Source of the DNA: Macrolepiota albuminosa
Taxonomy: Eukaryota; Basidiomycota; Agaricomycetes; Agaricales; Agaricaceae
Assembly (NCBI GenBank): GCA_027475525.1
Contig: JAMWFC010000005.1
Coordinates: 496,001-560,000, forward strand
Reading direction: 5' to 3'
DNA: 64,000 bases
Shown here: one piece after another, positions 1 through 9,979 of the stretch
How the letters are laid out: each line of letters opens with the position of its first letter
How positions within the stretch are numbered: position 1 is the first letter of the stretch
The notes under the pieces: generated by a model
Seen by the model: only the letters and a program-made list of their open reading frames with translations
The model's database searches: none
Told to the model about the DNA's origin: nothing
Position numbers and translations under genes: made by a program

Positions 1-2403
1 CCTTGTATCCGTCGTAGGAGGGTTGTTTCGGGGCGAGTCGGAGGACGTCCTTGATACGTTGTGGGAGGGCGCGGCGGAGGGCGTACTGGAGGGCGCTGTA
101 ATTCCAACCTGTCTCGTAAGCTTCCTTTTCAAAACGTACGATGAAGGTAGTGAAACGTTCTTCAGAGCACATCCGGAGGTTGAAGAGGTTGTCCTCGGCC
201 TCGGCCACGGTGTCGTATATCCCGAATTTCCCGGAGAACTCGTCGACAAAGGCTTGCCAGCGAGCGAGTGCCGGGTTGTTGGGGTCGAACTGGATGAGGG
301 CCGTGTAGTGATCGAAGGCGATCCCCTGGAGGTACGACGCGGCAAAGGCCACCCGGGAGCTGTCAACCTGAAACGTGAGCGGCTTTGCCTGAAACGTATT
401 GAGACACTGAGTGAGGAAGGTACGCCATTTTCGGGGGTCCCGGCCCGTGAAAGCGTCGGGCTTTTGGATGTCCAATCGTCCTTCGCGGGCGAGGGCGTCG
501 CGAGCGTCGTCCGGTCCGGCAGCGTTACGGGGAGAAGGGCCAGCATTGTAATAGTAGTAGTAATGATTACCCCCCCCTCCTTGAGGAGGAAAGGCACCAA
601 GGGCGGGGCCCCACCCGCCGGGAGGTCCTCCTCCAGGTGGCTCACCTGGGGGTCCATGCCCGGGAGGCCCGTTGTCCCAAGGGGGTTCGTTCCTGCCAGG
701 AGGGGGCCCGGGGGTGGCTCACCTGGGGGTCCATGCCCGGGAGGCCCGTTGTCCCAAGGGGGTTCGTTCCTGCCAGGAGGGGGCCCGGGTCTCCATGCAG
801 GGAGTGGCGGAGGTGGAGGGCCTGGGGGTCGTCCTCGGGGTTCAGCTGGGGGTGGCGGAGGCGGTCGGGGAGGGTTCGGCGGTGTCGGGTCGGGCGGAGG
901 GGGGTTAGGTGCTGGGTCGGGTGCCGGGTTGCGCAGGGGACGTTCAATCCGGGAGGGTCGGGCTTGCATCGGGGGTCGCGGGGGGTTTCGTAGGTCGAAG
1001 TGGGGTGGCGGATCGCGGCGGAAGTTGCGTTCCGGAGGGACCGGGGCTGGCGTAGGGGGCGGTACCAGGACGGGCGCGGGCGTGGAACGTGGTTGGTTGT
1101 TGTCACGCGTAAGCTCGTCGATGTAGCACAGCGTGTCGTCCGTGCTAGGGGTGTCCGCGCAGGGTCTGCCGGGGTTTGCCGGGGCCGGGGGTCGGGCGTT
1201 GTCTGTTCGCGGGAGGGGTTCCAGGGGTTTTTGGGGCTGTCCCCAGGTCTCGAAAGTACTAGGAACGGAGTTAGCCCTGCGGCGAGTTGACAAGCCTACC
1301 GTGCGGGCCGCGGGTTGATCGAAGAGGCCTCCAGCCTAGGAACGGAGTTAGCCCTGCGGCGAGTTGACAAGCCTACCGTGCGGGCCGCGGGTTGATCGAA
1401 GAGGCCTCCAGCGGGTTGAGGGACCGTAATATGGCTGAGGCGTTCTGCCGTTCTTCCCGTTGTCGTTGCTCCGGAGTGGGGACCGTGGGGGCTGCCGGGA
1501 CTGCTGGGGCCGGTTCCGGGGGTTCCCGTCGAATGTGAATCGAGCGACCTGGGTCCGCGGGGTCGTTGATGGGCCGAGGGGAGGGGGACGCGTGGACTTC
1601 GTCGAGCAGTTGCTGTAATTCTTCCTGGAGGATCGTATTGCGCCTATACTTTACCATGGTTTGCTCCGGGAGTTCTCCTCGCGTGAGGCGATCCCCGAAT
1701 TCGACCAGGCAGTGAGCCCATTCCTCCGGAGTGCCTTCGAAGTCGTCGTGTCCGAATTCCACGAGCAGTGTCCTTGTCCGTTGCGCGAAGTTCTCTGGCC
1801 CTCCGGAGTGCCTTCGAAGTCGTCGTGTCCGAATTCCACGAGCAGTGTCCTTGTCCGTTGCGCGAAGTTCTCTGGCAAGATCCTGAGGGAGCGGAGTACC
1901 TCGTCCCGTTGCCGTTCATACTCTTCGAGGCGTCGTCGTCCCATTGGCGAGGGAGGGGTTCGAGCGGGTGGGGCGGCGGCCGGGTAATGACGAAGGGGGT
2001 AGTCGGGGTAGGGGGGTCCTCGGGGTTCTCGGGGTTGGGGGACGGGGCGCTGGTAACCGTAGTAGGGGGTGGGTGCAAAGGGGCCCTCGCTGGGGGGAAT
2101 CGGGCGAGGTCCACTGGGTACAGGTGGGGTCTCCGGCAGGCCCCCAGGGATGCTCCGGTACGAGGGGACCTCCACGGGTCGCGCCATGGCTAAATTGGGC
2201 GGAGGGGCCCAGCTGGCTGAGGGCCCCAGGTCGTAGAGGGACGGGTCGGGGGCCCAGTGGCGGTGGGGATATGGAGGTTCGTACGGGAGAGGTGGGTAGA
2301 CGGGGCGGGGGGTCTGCGCGGAGTAGTGGTCGGGTACCGGGCGTCCGTAAGGGTCGGTCTGGTACCCGGTGGGGTAGTAAGTGTGAGTATATGTAGCCAT
2401 CAA
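1..2403 (-). CDS. Ty3/gypsy retrotransposon Gag (partial, runs off left edge)
   Basis: Minus-strand coding region starting at the ATG at 2403 (MMATYTHTYY). It begins with about 200 residues rich in Pro, Tyr and Arg. A second proline-rich stretch lies around 650-1100. The downstream part (about 470 to 1) reads as a retrotransposon Gag: DAFTGRDPRKW, then a helical region with FAASYLQGIAFDHY and ERFTTFIVRFEKEAYETGWN. Gag packages element RNA into cytoplasmic particles. Three 77-bp tandem duplications (636, 1259, 1723) each shift the frame by two, so the gene appears in pieces; ignoring one copy of each reconnects them. The large plus-strand ORF at 23-1126 is only the antisense of this GC-rich region. 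Pol would lie left of the window. Family assignment is from pattern memory, but the Gag core is typical of agaricomycete gypsy elements. Confidence 0.72.
636..789. repeat. 77-bp perfect tandem duplication (Gag)
   Basis: Copy 1 is 636-712 and copy 2 is 713-789, identical and directly abutting. It falls in the proline-rich part of the minus-strand Gag and shifts its frame by two. Confidence 0.97.
1259..1412. repeat. 77-bp perfect tandem duplication (Gag)
   Basis: Copies 1259-1335 and 1336-1412 are identical. It breaks the Gag reading frame between the central and C-terminal parts. Confidence 0.97.
1723..1876. repeat. 77-bp perfect tandem duplication (Gag)
   Basis: Copies 1723-1799 and 1800-1876 are identical. 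The peptide VEFGHDDFEGTPE is duplicated out of frame here, which splits the N-terminal Gag ORF. Confidence 0.97.
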
Positions 2404-2537
2404 GAACGGTGTAAGGAGAGAGTCTTGATATTATGTCAGGTTCCGCTGAATCGGGGGCTTTCCGGGAAAGCGACGCCCTTACGATGCGGACTTGATCTAC
2501 GGATACTCGGGTGTCTGGAACTCCGGGGCTAGGACTC

Positions 2538-2691
2538 CGGGGTTCAAGGCGAGGACAGGGGTAATCCCGGGAGAGGGGACTAGAGTCCGGGGGTTTTGGA
2601 TGAGAGTGGCTGGGCGGGGTTCAAGGCGAAGACAGGGGTAATCCCGGGAGAGGGGACTAGAGTCCGGGGGTTTTGGATGAGAGTGGCTGGG
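2538..2691. repeat. 77-bp tandem duplication with one mismatch
   Basis: Copies 2538-2614 and 2615-2691 differ only at 2553/2630 (G/A). It lies in the non-coding leader of the left-edge gypsy element. Confidence 0.95.
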
Positions 2692-2763
2692 GTTAGAGGG
2701 GGTCGAGTCGTGAGCCGGAGGTTCTAAGACGAGACCAAGTTAGTAACTTAAGAGTCGCGAAGT

Positions 2764-2831
2764 GCGTACCAAACTTATAGCACGCGAATACTAAGGCGTG
2801 CCAGTCGAAGCGTACCAAACGAGGCGTACCA
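2764..2831. promoter_or_regulatory. four direct repeats of GCGTRCCA
   Basis: Copies begin at 2764, 2796, 2810 and 2824 (three GCGTACCA, one GCGTGCCA). Between the first two, the minus strand reads CTATAAG (2773-2779), a TATA-like sequence. Clustered short direct repeats beside a TATA-like box inside a presumed LTR suggest enhancer or activator sites; function is inferred. Confidence 0.3.
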
Positions 2832-3109
2832 GTCAAACAAGAGGGCACGCAATAACCAATGTAACAGTGTATGCAATATCAAGACTGGCGAATACAGTGG
2901 GGAGCTATGCTATAAGTACTACGGGAACGTGTCTCGGGGTTCCGGGGTGTCTAGGATGAGTTCCGGGGGCCATTGAGTAGCAGGCAGGGACTGTATACCG
3001 GGATCACGCGTGTGGGGACGCGCGATCAATTGGCGTGGAGGGAGTTGTGATGCGTGGTGCGTGATGCGTGATGGCCGCGCCGCGAGATCCGATCGTTGAT
3101 GGCGGTTGG

Positions 3110-3263
3110 TCCCGGGGTCCATGATGCAAGGGTCCCGGGGGGCTGGCTGATGGTGATCGTTGACGGATGATGGCGGCCGTTGATGCTCCCGGGGTCCATG
3201 ATGCAAGGGTCCCGGGGGGCTGGCTGATGGTGATCGTTGACGGATGATGGCGGCCGTTGATGT
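3110..3263. repeat. 77-bp tandem duplication, 76 of 77 identical
   Basis: Copies 3110-3186 and 3187-3263 differ at the last base. Non-coding LTR or leader region. Confidence 0.94.
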
Positions 3264-3372
3264 GTGTGATGGCGGTGCCGGTAGTAGTGATGGCGGGGCA
3301 CGTTCTGCGGGGTCGGGGGAGGGTTAGCGGGTGGGGTTCCGGGGGTGTCTCGGGGTGGATCCGGAGGGGGTC

Positions 3373-3892
3373 GTGACACACAGCGCAACATCCATTCAAC
3401 GTCAACACCTGGCACTGGCGACTTGGCCATGCCAACTACCAGGTTGTCGCCAAAATGGCCCGCGCAGGTCTGCTTCCAGGTACGCCGCCTATTTCCCTCA
3501 ACGCACAACCGAAATGTGACCTCTGCATTCTTGGCAAACAGATGAGGTCACCGGTACCTAAAGTGCGGGAGGAAGGGCATAGGGCTACCGAGATGCTAGA
3601 AATTGTGTGGATAGACTTAGCTGGACCTATGCATGTGCAATCGCGTACCGGAAATACATACATCATGGATATAGTCGATGACTACACCAACATGCCCTGG
3701 TCAATCCCACTTAGATCCAAGAGCGACGCGTTCCCAGCATTGCAAAGCTGGCAGAAAGCAAGAGAGCTTGAAATGGGCAAGAAGGTAGGAACATACAGAA
3801 CAGGACATGATGGTGAGCTCAAAAATCACCAAATGGAGAAATGGCTTGCCTCTTCGGGCACCCAACACCAGTACGGAGCTCCCTACCATGAT
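3373..3892 (+). pseudogene. Ty1/Copia GAG-pre-integrase and integrase N-terminus (truncated)
   Basis: The plus strand reads WHWRLGHANYQVVAKM, the typical GAG-pre-integrase start (H-x-R-L-G-H), then CDLCILGKQ, the CxxC half of the integrase zinc site. The integrase core start follows: IVWIDLAGPM (first catalytic Asp), IMDIVDDYT (the usual D-x-x-S/T region) and a region ending near APYHD. The core stops before the second and third acidic residues. There is no upstream Gag or protease and no downstream RT, so this is a fragment joined on the left to the gypsy leader and on the right to a DIRS-like relic. No stop lies inside the fragment, so truncation came before much point decay. Confidence 0.8.
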
Positions 3893-4460
3893 GTTACCCT
3901 CCAATGCCATGTCTGACCTCATAAAAGAGATGAGATGCTTTGCAGAATCGCCAAATGGAAAGTCAAAGTACTTTACAACGCAAGCATGGCAAAGACTTGC
4001 TAGATGGGTAAACTGGGGCTTGAATGTATTTTCTTTATTAGCACCATGCCTCGCTAACATCTATGCAAAGATAAATGTGACTGGTGACAATCCACATGCC
4101 AGAATCTGATCCAACAAAGCTATCAAAACTGACCTGAACTGGGGTGCAGACCATATGGAATGCCTGAGTGGCACTCACTTGCTTGACTCCAAATACTGGG
4201 ACAAAATAGATGCCAACATTGGCATGGAATCAGATGCATGCCTCACAGACATGGCCTTCTGGTTCCCAAGATCATGAAGAGCTTTTTTCTGCCCCACTCT
4301 TGCTAACACTCCTAAAGATCTCATTTTCTATCTCAAGGCCTTAGCCATTACCTCAGCTCTTTTGGGTGCTGCTGCAGAGGTGACCTGCCCCCAGAAGATG
4401 ATCATTTATACTGACAACATGAACAGACTCCCTATCCTTCTACATCGTATATATGTGCCA
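3893..4460 (+). pseudogene. DIRS/Ngaro-like reverse transcriptase end and RNase H (decayed)
   Basis: Plus-strand peptide SDLIKEMRCFAESPNGK, then WQRLARWVNWGLNVFSLLAPCLANIYAKI and NPHARI, then NWGADHM, DACLTDMAFWFP and, after an in-frame TGA, FFCPTLANTPKDLIFYLKALAI and IIYTDNMN. This is the arrangement of the RT C-terminus plus RNase H of agaricomycete tyrosine-recombinase retroelements, where the TDNMN block carries an RNase H acidic residue. At least two stops interrupt it (after ARI and after FWFPRS). The RT catalytic core is missing, apparently cut by the junction with the Copia fragment. Confidence 0.68.
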
Positions 4461-5248
4461 TCACATCAAGCCACAATCCACCCGCTCTTATTTATCTGGA
4501 ATATGCAACCAACTTGAGAACTACTTCTCCGATGTTAGGGAAGTGAGAAACTCTCTGCTCATAAAGAACACTCTTGCTGGATGTATGAAGTTGAAATTGT
4601 TGAACACCAAACAGAAGCTTCCTCTCACTAGAGGAGATCTTGTCGTGGTTGTTAATCATTATGCAGCCTCATCAAAACATAATGACCTCTTATTCACAGC
4701 CCTTATTCTCATGGGTTTCTATGCACCGCTACGTCTTGGCAAGCTCACACAACCAGATGACGATTGCCTCAGGGACAAAAGGAAGATAATCAAGATCACA
4801 TCCACATGTGTTCACACTGACTTCTTTGAATTTCAGCTCCCTGCACATAAGGCTGACGCTTTCTTTGAGGGAAACAGAATAGTTATCAGAAAAGTTGACC
4901 ACCATTCTGACCCATATGCAGCCCTCTCTGCCTACCTGCAAAGTCACACCCAACGTTTCCCACTGAGACGTGAACTCTGGTTAAGAGAAAATGGTAGTCA
5001 TCCCACCCAATTATTCTTCATGACATGACTGCACTCTCTATTTCCCACCACCATTGCAGGCCAATCCATGAGGGCAGGAGGTGCTACTTTCCTTGCAGAA
5101 GACGGCATTGCTCCCCATCTCATTCAAGCCGCAGGACGATGGTTATCAAAAGCATTCCAAAGATACATCAGAAAAAACCCCATAATTGATACACATGCTT
5201 GCACTGCACCGTTGCAACAACACCATATCGCATTGAAGCTTGTTTGAA
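4453..5248 (+). pseudogene. tyrosine recombinase of a DIRS/Ngaro-like element (decayed)
   Basis: Downstream of the RNase H piece, the region reads TLAGCMKLK, KQKLPLTRGDL, and FTALILMGFYAPLRLGKLT, the box I region with the first catalytic Arg. Past a TGA at 5026-5028 it continues as GQSMRAGGATFLAEDGIAPHLIQAAGRW and FQRYIRKNP, the box II region with the second Arg, a His and a Tyr in RYIRKNP. Tyrosine recombinases integrate the circular DNA form of DIRS elements. Box II usually reads G-H-S-x-R; here the His is Gln (GQSMR), another sign of inactivity. RNase H followed by tyrosine recombinase on the same strand supports a DIRS/Ngaro origin over a Crypton. Confidence 0.72.
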
Positions 5249-5812
5249 AATGTTTCTTCCTTTCCTGCCTCATCTTGGCTTCCAGTTCCTTTCGACCTAC
5301 TCCTCTTCACTTTCACATTGATCCTCCGTCTCTCTAGCTTACTTTCCTTTACTTCGCTATCTTGTGCAGCTTGGACACTTCTGTGCGGTCACGGACACTA
5401 CCTTTCTTTCCTTCTCTCTTACTCCTTTTTTCCTACCCAACTCGGACTTCTGTGCAATTGCAGACACAACCTTTCTTCTTTCTCTCCTACCTACCTCACC
5501 TTACTTTTGTTTCCTGCCCAGCTCGGACATCTTTCTTTTTCCTGCGCAACTCGGACATAACTTACAACCTATGACACTCTCCCTCTCCATCTACGCGCTA
5601 TTACGGACGCACTACTACCTCCTTTTTTTGTTTCTCTTTTGTCTCCGCTACCTCTATTCCTCTTTACCCCAGGCGAGTACGGACGCACATCCAACATACA
5701 TCTTTGAAATTTTTTCAGTACCTACCCTACATACTTTCGACCTCAAATCACGAGATTCAGATCCACCATCGAGCCTAAAAATCGATCCCTCAACTGATAG
5801 CCTATAGCCGCA
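5249..5812 (+). other. pyrimidine-rich non-coding tract with recurring CGGAC
   Basis: The plus strand is strongly C/T-rich. Short blocks such as ACTCGGAC, CACGGAC and TACGGACGCAC recur about six times (near 5391, 5441, 5522, 5554, 5602 and 5678). The overlapping ORFs here are low-complexity readings of C/T-rich DNA and I do not accept them as genes. The position just after the tyrosine recombinase suggests the 3' non-coding end of that element. Confidence 0.35.
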
Positions 5813-5837
5813 CGTATGGCGGAATAAATTTGGCATC

Positions 5838-5888
5838 AACCGGGGGTCGGGAAGAGCTGAACAGTGGCTCAGTCCCGACCACACCCGG
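5838..5888. other. GC-rich hairpin
   Basis: GGTCGGGA at 5845-5852 pairs with TCCCGACC at 5873-5880. Nested GAGC/GCTC pairs lie inside, and CCGGG/CCCGG extend the stem outside. Its place downstream of the tyrosine recombinase fits a terminal structure of a DIRS/Ngaro element, but that is inference. Confidence 0.5.
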
Positions 5889-6742
5889 TCTTTGTCTCAC
5901 GGTAACACTCAGAGTGTGTGCGAGTGGGTCTTGAACATTGGTCGTCATTAAGTAGTGATTCTTCCTAATATTCTAGTTCGTCATTCCGGGTGGGGTGGGT
6001 AGGGAAAATTAGCTTGGAGGCAAAATGAGCACGAGAGGGCAGTGAAAAAAGACTAAATAGGTGGTCGTCACAGAGAGAGTGGAAATTCTCGTGATTGCAC
6101 CGGCACTTCATTCAAAGACCACACCCTGTCCCTCACTCAACCTCGTGACGGACAGGTCAGCCCGCCTTATCTCGCGCTGGGCTAATCGGAAAAGCCCGTA
6201 GCCTCAGTTAACAGTAAGCCGTGGTATAACGTATTACCCACCGGACGGTCGAGTAAGTCATTGTTCAACAGACCCACCCTCAATATGCAATATAATTGAC
6301 TAAGGGTCAATAGTCAGTAAATAAATAGAAGAATAAGAATAGTTTTGTTTATACCGCCGCCGAGCTACTGAGCTAATTGGCAGGGGTAGAATGCAAGTAC
6401 TTATATCTTACGCCTATCAAATTGGATCTGGATAGGTGGTTTGGTGTTTTGGTGTCATAATCGGATCTAGTATTGTTGTGTGGTGGATTCGGTTTTCCAT
6501 GACTTCCTGTGCAATCTCCGAAGGTGTGTTTGTGCCTACCTCGCATGGTGTGCGTTTCTGTCCGACAGTGAATAGAGGAAAATATATACTTTTATGTTCT
6601 GGGACATTGCGATTTAATGTGATGTAATTAATGTGTGACAACAACAATGGGTCAAGATATACTTATGGCAACAATAACAAGGCATAAAACTTGGAGGATT
6701 AAAATTGTCCTTCATATCTATCGAATTTTATGTCTGATAGGA
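5889..6742. other. intergenic DNA, no gene seen
   Basis: No domain, RNA gene or clear repeat was recognised. This is the transition from transposon relics to the host-gene island; the last part is the 3' flank of the deaminase-like gene. Confidence 0.5.
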
Positions 6743-8071
6743 TTAGAATCTCCTGTTATAAATTCTTTCATCAGCTGCGGCAAGCTGCTTTTCAAACAAT
6801 ACTTTCACTTCGCTTCCGACGAAAGTGACCACAGCTTCGTAGAAACGACGAAGTGTACCTGGATCGATACCGCGTAGAGGCAGATCCTTATTGTCGTAAG
6901 GAATCCTCCAGTCGAAGCGTGCTACACAGTTACTCGAGATGTTTTCCCACATTGTCACATCGGCATCTTGGCTATAGGTCCAAGTGGTTTCCCAATTCGT
7001 ACCAAGAACAGAATTGAACTCCCTCCTCCAACATGTACATGCCAGACAACTGGTCTTGTTGCTCCCAATGAGCAGTTCTGATTCCACCTGCAAATGTCGC
7101 AGACCAACATTCTCGGATACATAGAGAATCAAACTAACTTCTGCGTGGACGTGTGGAGTGACTGTGATGGGTCTCGACCATCTACAACACACCATTATTT
7201 GGTTTCTAAGGTCTTCGGGAGTCGACCCGAATTTCCCAGAAGTCACGATCGGGAATCGACCCAGGATTGTTTCCAGATCCAGTGTAAGAGCTGTACCACC
7301 CAATTCGATAGCGGGAATCCAGGTAATGTCGATATATTTCCCATGCTTCTTCCAGAATTTAATGAGTAGTCCGACACGGAGATATTGGGCCATTTTGTCA
7401 AGGCGTCGTTGCAGACGACAAACAAGTCGGTCATGATACCTATAAGAAAAGGGAACATCGTAGGCATCTAGCACTCTTCGGGAGATTACAACAAGCTCCT
7501 TAAAAGTGCTTATCGCGTTTTCGGAATCATCGAAAGTGAATGGAGGTTGGGAGGTTAAAATGATGCTCTTCAGTCGATTGACAGGGTCTTCTGTATCATC
7601 GGATTTGTTGAATATTCTGCGTTCCATATTCAGGGATGTTTTCAGGGAGTCGCGAAGATGACGAATCCGCTTATTGACGCTCGCCTGGCTATACGTAGCA
7701 AGAAAAGGGATCATACTCTCGAAGCCCTGAGCCTGTCTCAAGTCGTCAAAGAATGCTTTCGCGACGATGGCATCAGTTTGACTGTCAGAGGGCGGACTCT
7801 TTGCTATGTAGAGTTTGCCTTCTTTCTCCCACCAGAACGTGGCAAGAGTGGGATTTGATTCACCAGTGGCCAAAAACAGAGCCACTATGTCGAGCAGGCG
7901 TGCCTTAAGAGGAGAATTCATGCGTTGGTAAAGCCTCGGGGGCGATCTCCTACGCAAGTAGTACAGATCCTCCTCAAGACGAAACTGAATTTGCGTGATG
8001 GGCTCTGATGGAGAAGACATTGGGCATGGAGACCGATTCGGTGGCGTGGTTATGTAAGATAAGACGTGCAC
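6743..8071 (-). CDS. OTT_1508-like deaminase-fold protein (intact copy)
   Basis: Open frame of 442 residues. The more likely start is Met18 at 8020 (MSSPSEPIT), since the upstream residues overlap the COX20 promoter. The C-terminal half carries the zinc signature of the deaminase fold: His-Ala-Glu at residues 309-311 (HVHAEVSLIL), then Cys342-x2-Cys345 (SCLACTCW). In this fold His and two Cys hold zinc and Glu shuttles protons during deamination of a base or nucleotide. The layout, a long helical N-terminus before an HAE...CxxC domain, matches the OTT_1508 group of deaminase-like proteins, known to be expanded in basidiomycetes and thought to derive from bacterial toxin-type deaminases. Substrate is unknown. 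It is divergent from COX20, with only about 35-85 bp between starts. A related broken copy lies at 14.2-15.1 kb. Confidence 0.75.
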   Translation of the reverse strand: MHVLSYITTPPNRSPCPMSSPSEPITQIQFRLEEDLYYLRRRSPPRLYQRMNSPLKARLLDIVALFLATGESNPTLATFWWEKEGKLYIAKSPPSDSQTDAIVAKAFFDDLRQAQGFESMIPFLATYSQASVNKRIRHLRDSLKTSLNMERRIFNKSDDTEDPVNRLKSIILTSQPPFTFDDSENAISTFKELVVISRRVLDAYDVPFSYRYHDRLVCRLQRRLDKMAQYLRVGLLIKFWKKHGKYIDITWIPAIELGGTALTLDLETILGRFPIVTSGKFGSTPEDLRNQIMVCCRWSRPITVTPHVHAEVSLILYVSENVGLRHLQVESELLIGSNKTSCLACTCWRREFNSVLGTNWETTWTYSQDADVTMWENISSNCVARFDWRIPYDNKDLPLRGIDPGTLRRFYEAVVTFVGSEVKVLFEKQLAAADERIYNRRF

Positions 8072-8105
8072 GTGCGGTTACTAAGCGGGCCCTGGATGCA
8101 ACCAG

Positions 8106-8590
8106 ATGTCATCCTCAAACGTGCCGTCTGGCTCGTCTATTCCACCCCCGCCCTCAAAGCTACCTCCTCCTACTGGAAACTGGTTCGTAGATGCATATCA
8201 GAGCATCGCTCATATTGGAGATGTCCCTTGCGCACGGAACAGTCTGTTGGGTGGAATAGCGAGTGGCTTGGGGATCGGTATCGTTCGGGCGATGTCTGCA
8301 TGTGCGTCCCATTTAGTTGGCCTTTTAAAATATCTCAGATTGAGTCCCCTTCAGCTGCTTTCGTGGCGGGGAACTGGGCGTGCGCTACGTTTGTTCTTAT
8401 ATCTCTCGGCTCCTTGTGCGTCTTACTATCCTCAAATTTATTTCATACCTCAACACCCTTCACGAATAGCCAAATGTGCCGAAATAAATTAGCAAAGGAA
8501 CGAGAGTCAGTGACGCGAGTCATCGAGAGCATGCCTCGTCGCGTGGTGAAACAGGCTGATGATCAGGATTCATTAACGACGTCCGCCTGA
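8106..8590 (+). CDS. COX20: cytochrome c oxidase assembly protein COX20
   Basis: Three exons: 8106-8301, 8355-8415 and 8470-8590, with introns GTGCGT...CAG (53 nt) and GTGCGT...TAG (54 nt). The spliced frame is open for 125 residues. Hallmarks: DAYQSIAHIGDVPCARNSLL near residues 29-48, a first membrane segment with GGIASGLGIGIVRAM, then GNWACATFVLISLGSF as the second membrane segment, and a charged tail (MCRNKLAKERESV). COX20 is an inner-mitochondrial-membrane chaperone that holds newly made Cox2 for maturation and copper insertion. Length and two-segment topology fit the family. The gene is convergent with the phosphatase at 8636-9295 (45 bp between stops) and divergent from deaminase 1. A degraded inverted copy lies at 12764-13338. 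Confidence 0.9.
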
Positions 8591-8696
8591 GCACTATCCT
8601 GATAAGCATCGAAGAATACAGCACACTAATAATAATCATCTCCATTCTGATTCCCATACCTCCTTGTCCCAGTTCTCGACGAGGTCAGGATCGTCC
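8106..8696 (+). repeat. arm 1 of an inverted segmental duplication
   Basis: From the COX20 start codon to the last exon of the phosphatase gene, this sequence recurs in inverted orientation at 12764-13338. Identity is high but with scattered substitutions and small indels. This arm holds the functional genes. Confidence 0.88.
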
Positions 8697-9295
8697 TGCG
8701 ATGGTGCTTAACTAAACTTACAACATTAACATATGCAATTCCTTACTCACTTTATATTTTTCCTGGAACCGCGTGAATCCATCACGCAGAACAGCAACCT
8801 CGTATGGAATATCCTTTCCATACAAAACGTTTCCTCGTGTCTCTTGGTAGATCTGTATCGAATGTGTGAACGACCTCGACCATATCTAAAGAGCTGGATA
8901 GGCTCATACCCGTGCAGCTTTAGGTCCACTGTTGTGGAGGAAGGAGGTCGCGCGAGAATGTGTAGGTATCAATACATGATACATTGATCTGTAAAATCTG
9001 AGTAACGACGCACCGAACTTGTGACAATGCACAGTGAAAGATGACGAGTGGGATGTCTTTGGTATCCTTTACAAGCTCATCTACACTGGTGAGGAAATCT
9101 CGAGAGGGCTTGTTAATAGCACCCTTGATGTTTCCCCCTTGGTAATCGTCATCGCGAACGTCAACAACAACGAAATCTTTCATCTGAGTTGAGGTTTTGA
9201 TCCTGTCTGCGAGTTCCTGGAATATGTGAGCCTGGTCAAGTAGGTACAATGCGCGGGGAAGAAACAAATTTTACTTCGCGAGCGATGTACTTCAT
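8636..9295 (-). CDS. Cdc25/Ych1-type rhodanese phosphatase (Ibp1-like)
   Basis: Five exons on the minus strand: 9295-9275, 9216-9014, 8928-8910, 8852-8751 and 8695-8636. The introns have GT-AG ends (58, 85, 57 and 55 nt) and frame is kept throughout, giving 134 residues. It starts MKYIARE-ELADRIK, has DFVVVDVRDDDYQGGNI (rhodanese core), GAINKPSR, then the active-site loop HCALSQVRGPKAAR (C-x5-R, completed across intron 2), then DIPYEVAVLRDGF and the C-terminus DDPDLVENWDKEVWESEW. This is the compact fungal Cdc25-like family that includes Ych1/Ibp1 and Acr2-type arsenate reductases. The Cys is the expected nucleophile. Whether it acts as phosphatase or arsenate reductase cannot be told from sequence alone. 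Confidence 0.9.
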
Positions 9296-9979
9296 GACGG
9301 AAGAAGGGAAATGGAAGGAGACGCGTCTAGATGATAGCAGATTAAGGAAAGAAAAGCAAGTCCTTAACCTGATCATATGTACTACCGGCTGATCACACTT
9401 GCATGTGATGCATCTATATTTCTGCCCTATGCGAGTCATGATTTGTGATCTCTTTTTTCCACTCAATGTCAGAAGGCTATTGCCAAAATGCCATGTTTAA
9501 CAGACTATCGCCAAACAAATCGATAACTCCTTATCATAATGTGCAAAGGGTTTGTGATGTGCCAATCGCATTTTGCAAGATACCTTGCTCCGTTTCCCTT
9601 GATAAACATGGGTCAGGTTGTTCTCATGTCAATCGCAAGTGTTCCGAACAAAATCTCTTGAAGTAAAAATGTCCGCTTGGGCAGGACCCATAGAGAATTT
9701 CATCTTTCACGATTATCAATGTCACTAACGTTGAATATCGACATAGACAAGATAGGTCACAGTCAGGACACATAATGATCAATGAATTAGCATCAGCCCT
9801 TGATAGAGGACGACAGTTGACAAATAGATTCCGTAAGGGAGTTTGTTGTGGAATCGTGTTAGGGTTGGGCATGGAATCGCGGCACCTTTGTTGACCGTAA
9901 ACTTCTTCAGAGAAATACTCCGCGGTCGACGAAAGAAGGAATATACAGAGTCTCAAGCGAAAACTCCGGTGGATATAGC
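9296..9979. other. intergenic DNA upstream of the phosphatase gene
   Basis: This holds the 5' flank of the Cdc25-like gene. Short open stretches exist on both strands, but none shows a recognisable motif or a convincing splice pattern. Confidence 0.4.

Larger units (their letters stand above)
2404..3372 (-). mobile_element. presumed leader and 5' LTR region of the left-edge gypsy element
   Basis: No coding sequence is seen. The segment lies upstream of the minus-strand Gag start and ends where Copia homology begins, so it should hold the primer-binding site and 5' LTR. I could not fix LTR ends because the partner LTR is outside the window. It contains two 77-bp duplications (2538 and 3110) and a cluster of GCGTACCA-like direct repeats. 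Confidence 0.4.

Noticed and set aside
23..1126. 367-codon plus-strand ORF, Gly/Arg-rich
   Set aside because: It is the antisense of the proline-rich minus-strand Gag in GC-rich DNA; the minus strand has the recognisable capsid-like core.
5240..5807. Overlapping plus-strand ORFs rich in Phe, Leu and Ser
   Set aside because: Low-complexity reading of a C/T-rich tract in two frames at once, with no motif.
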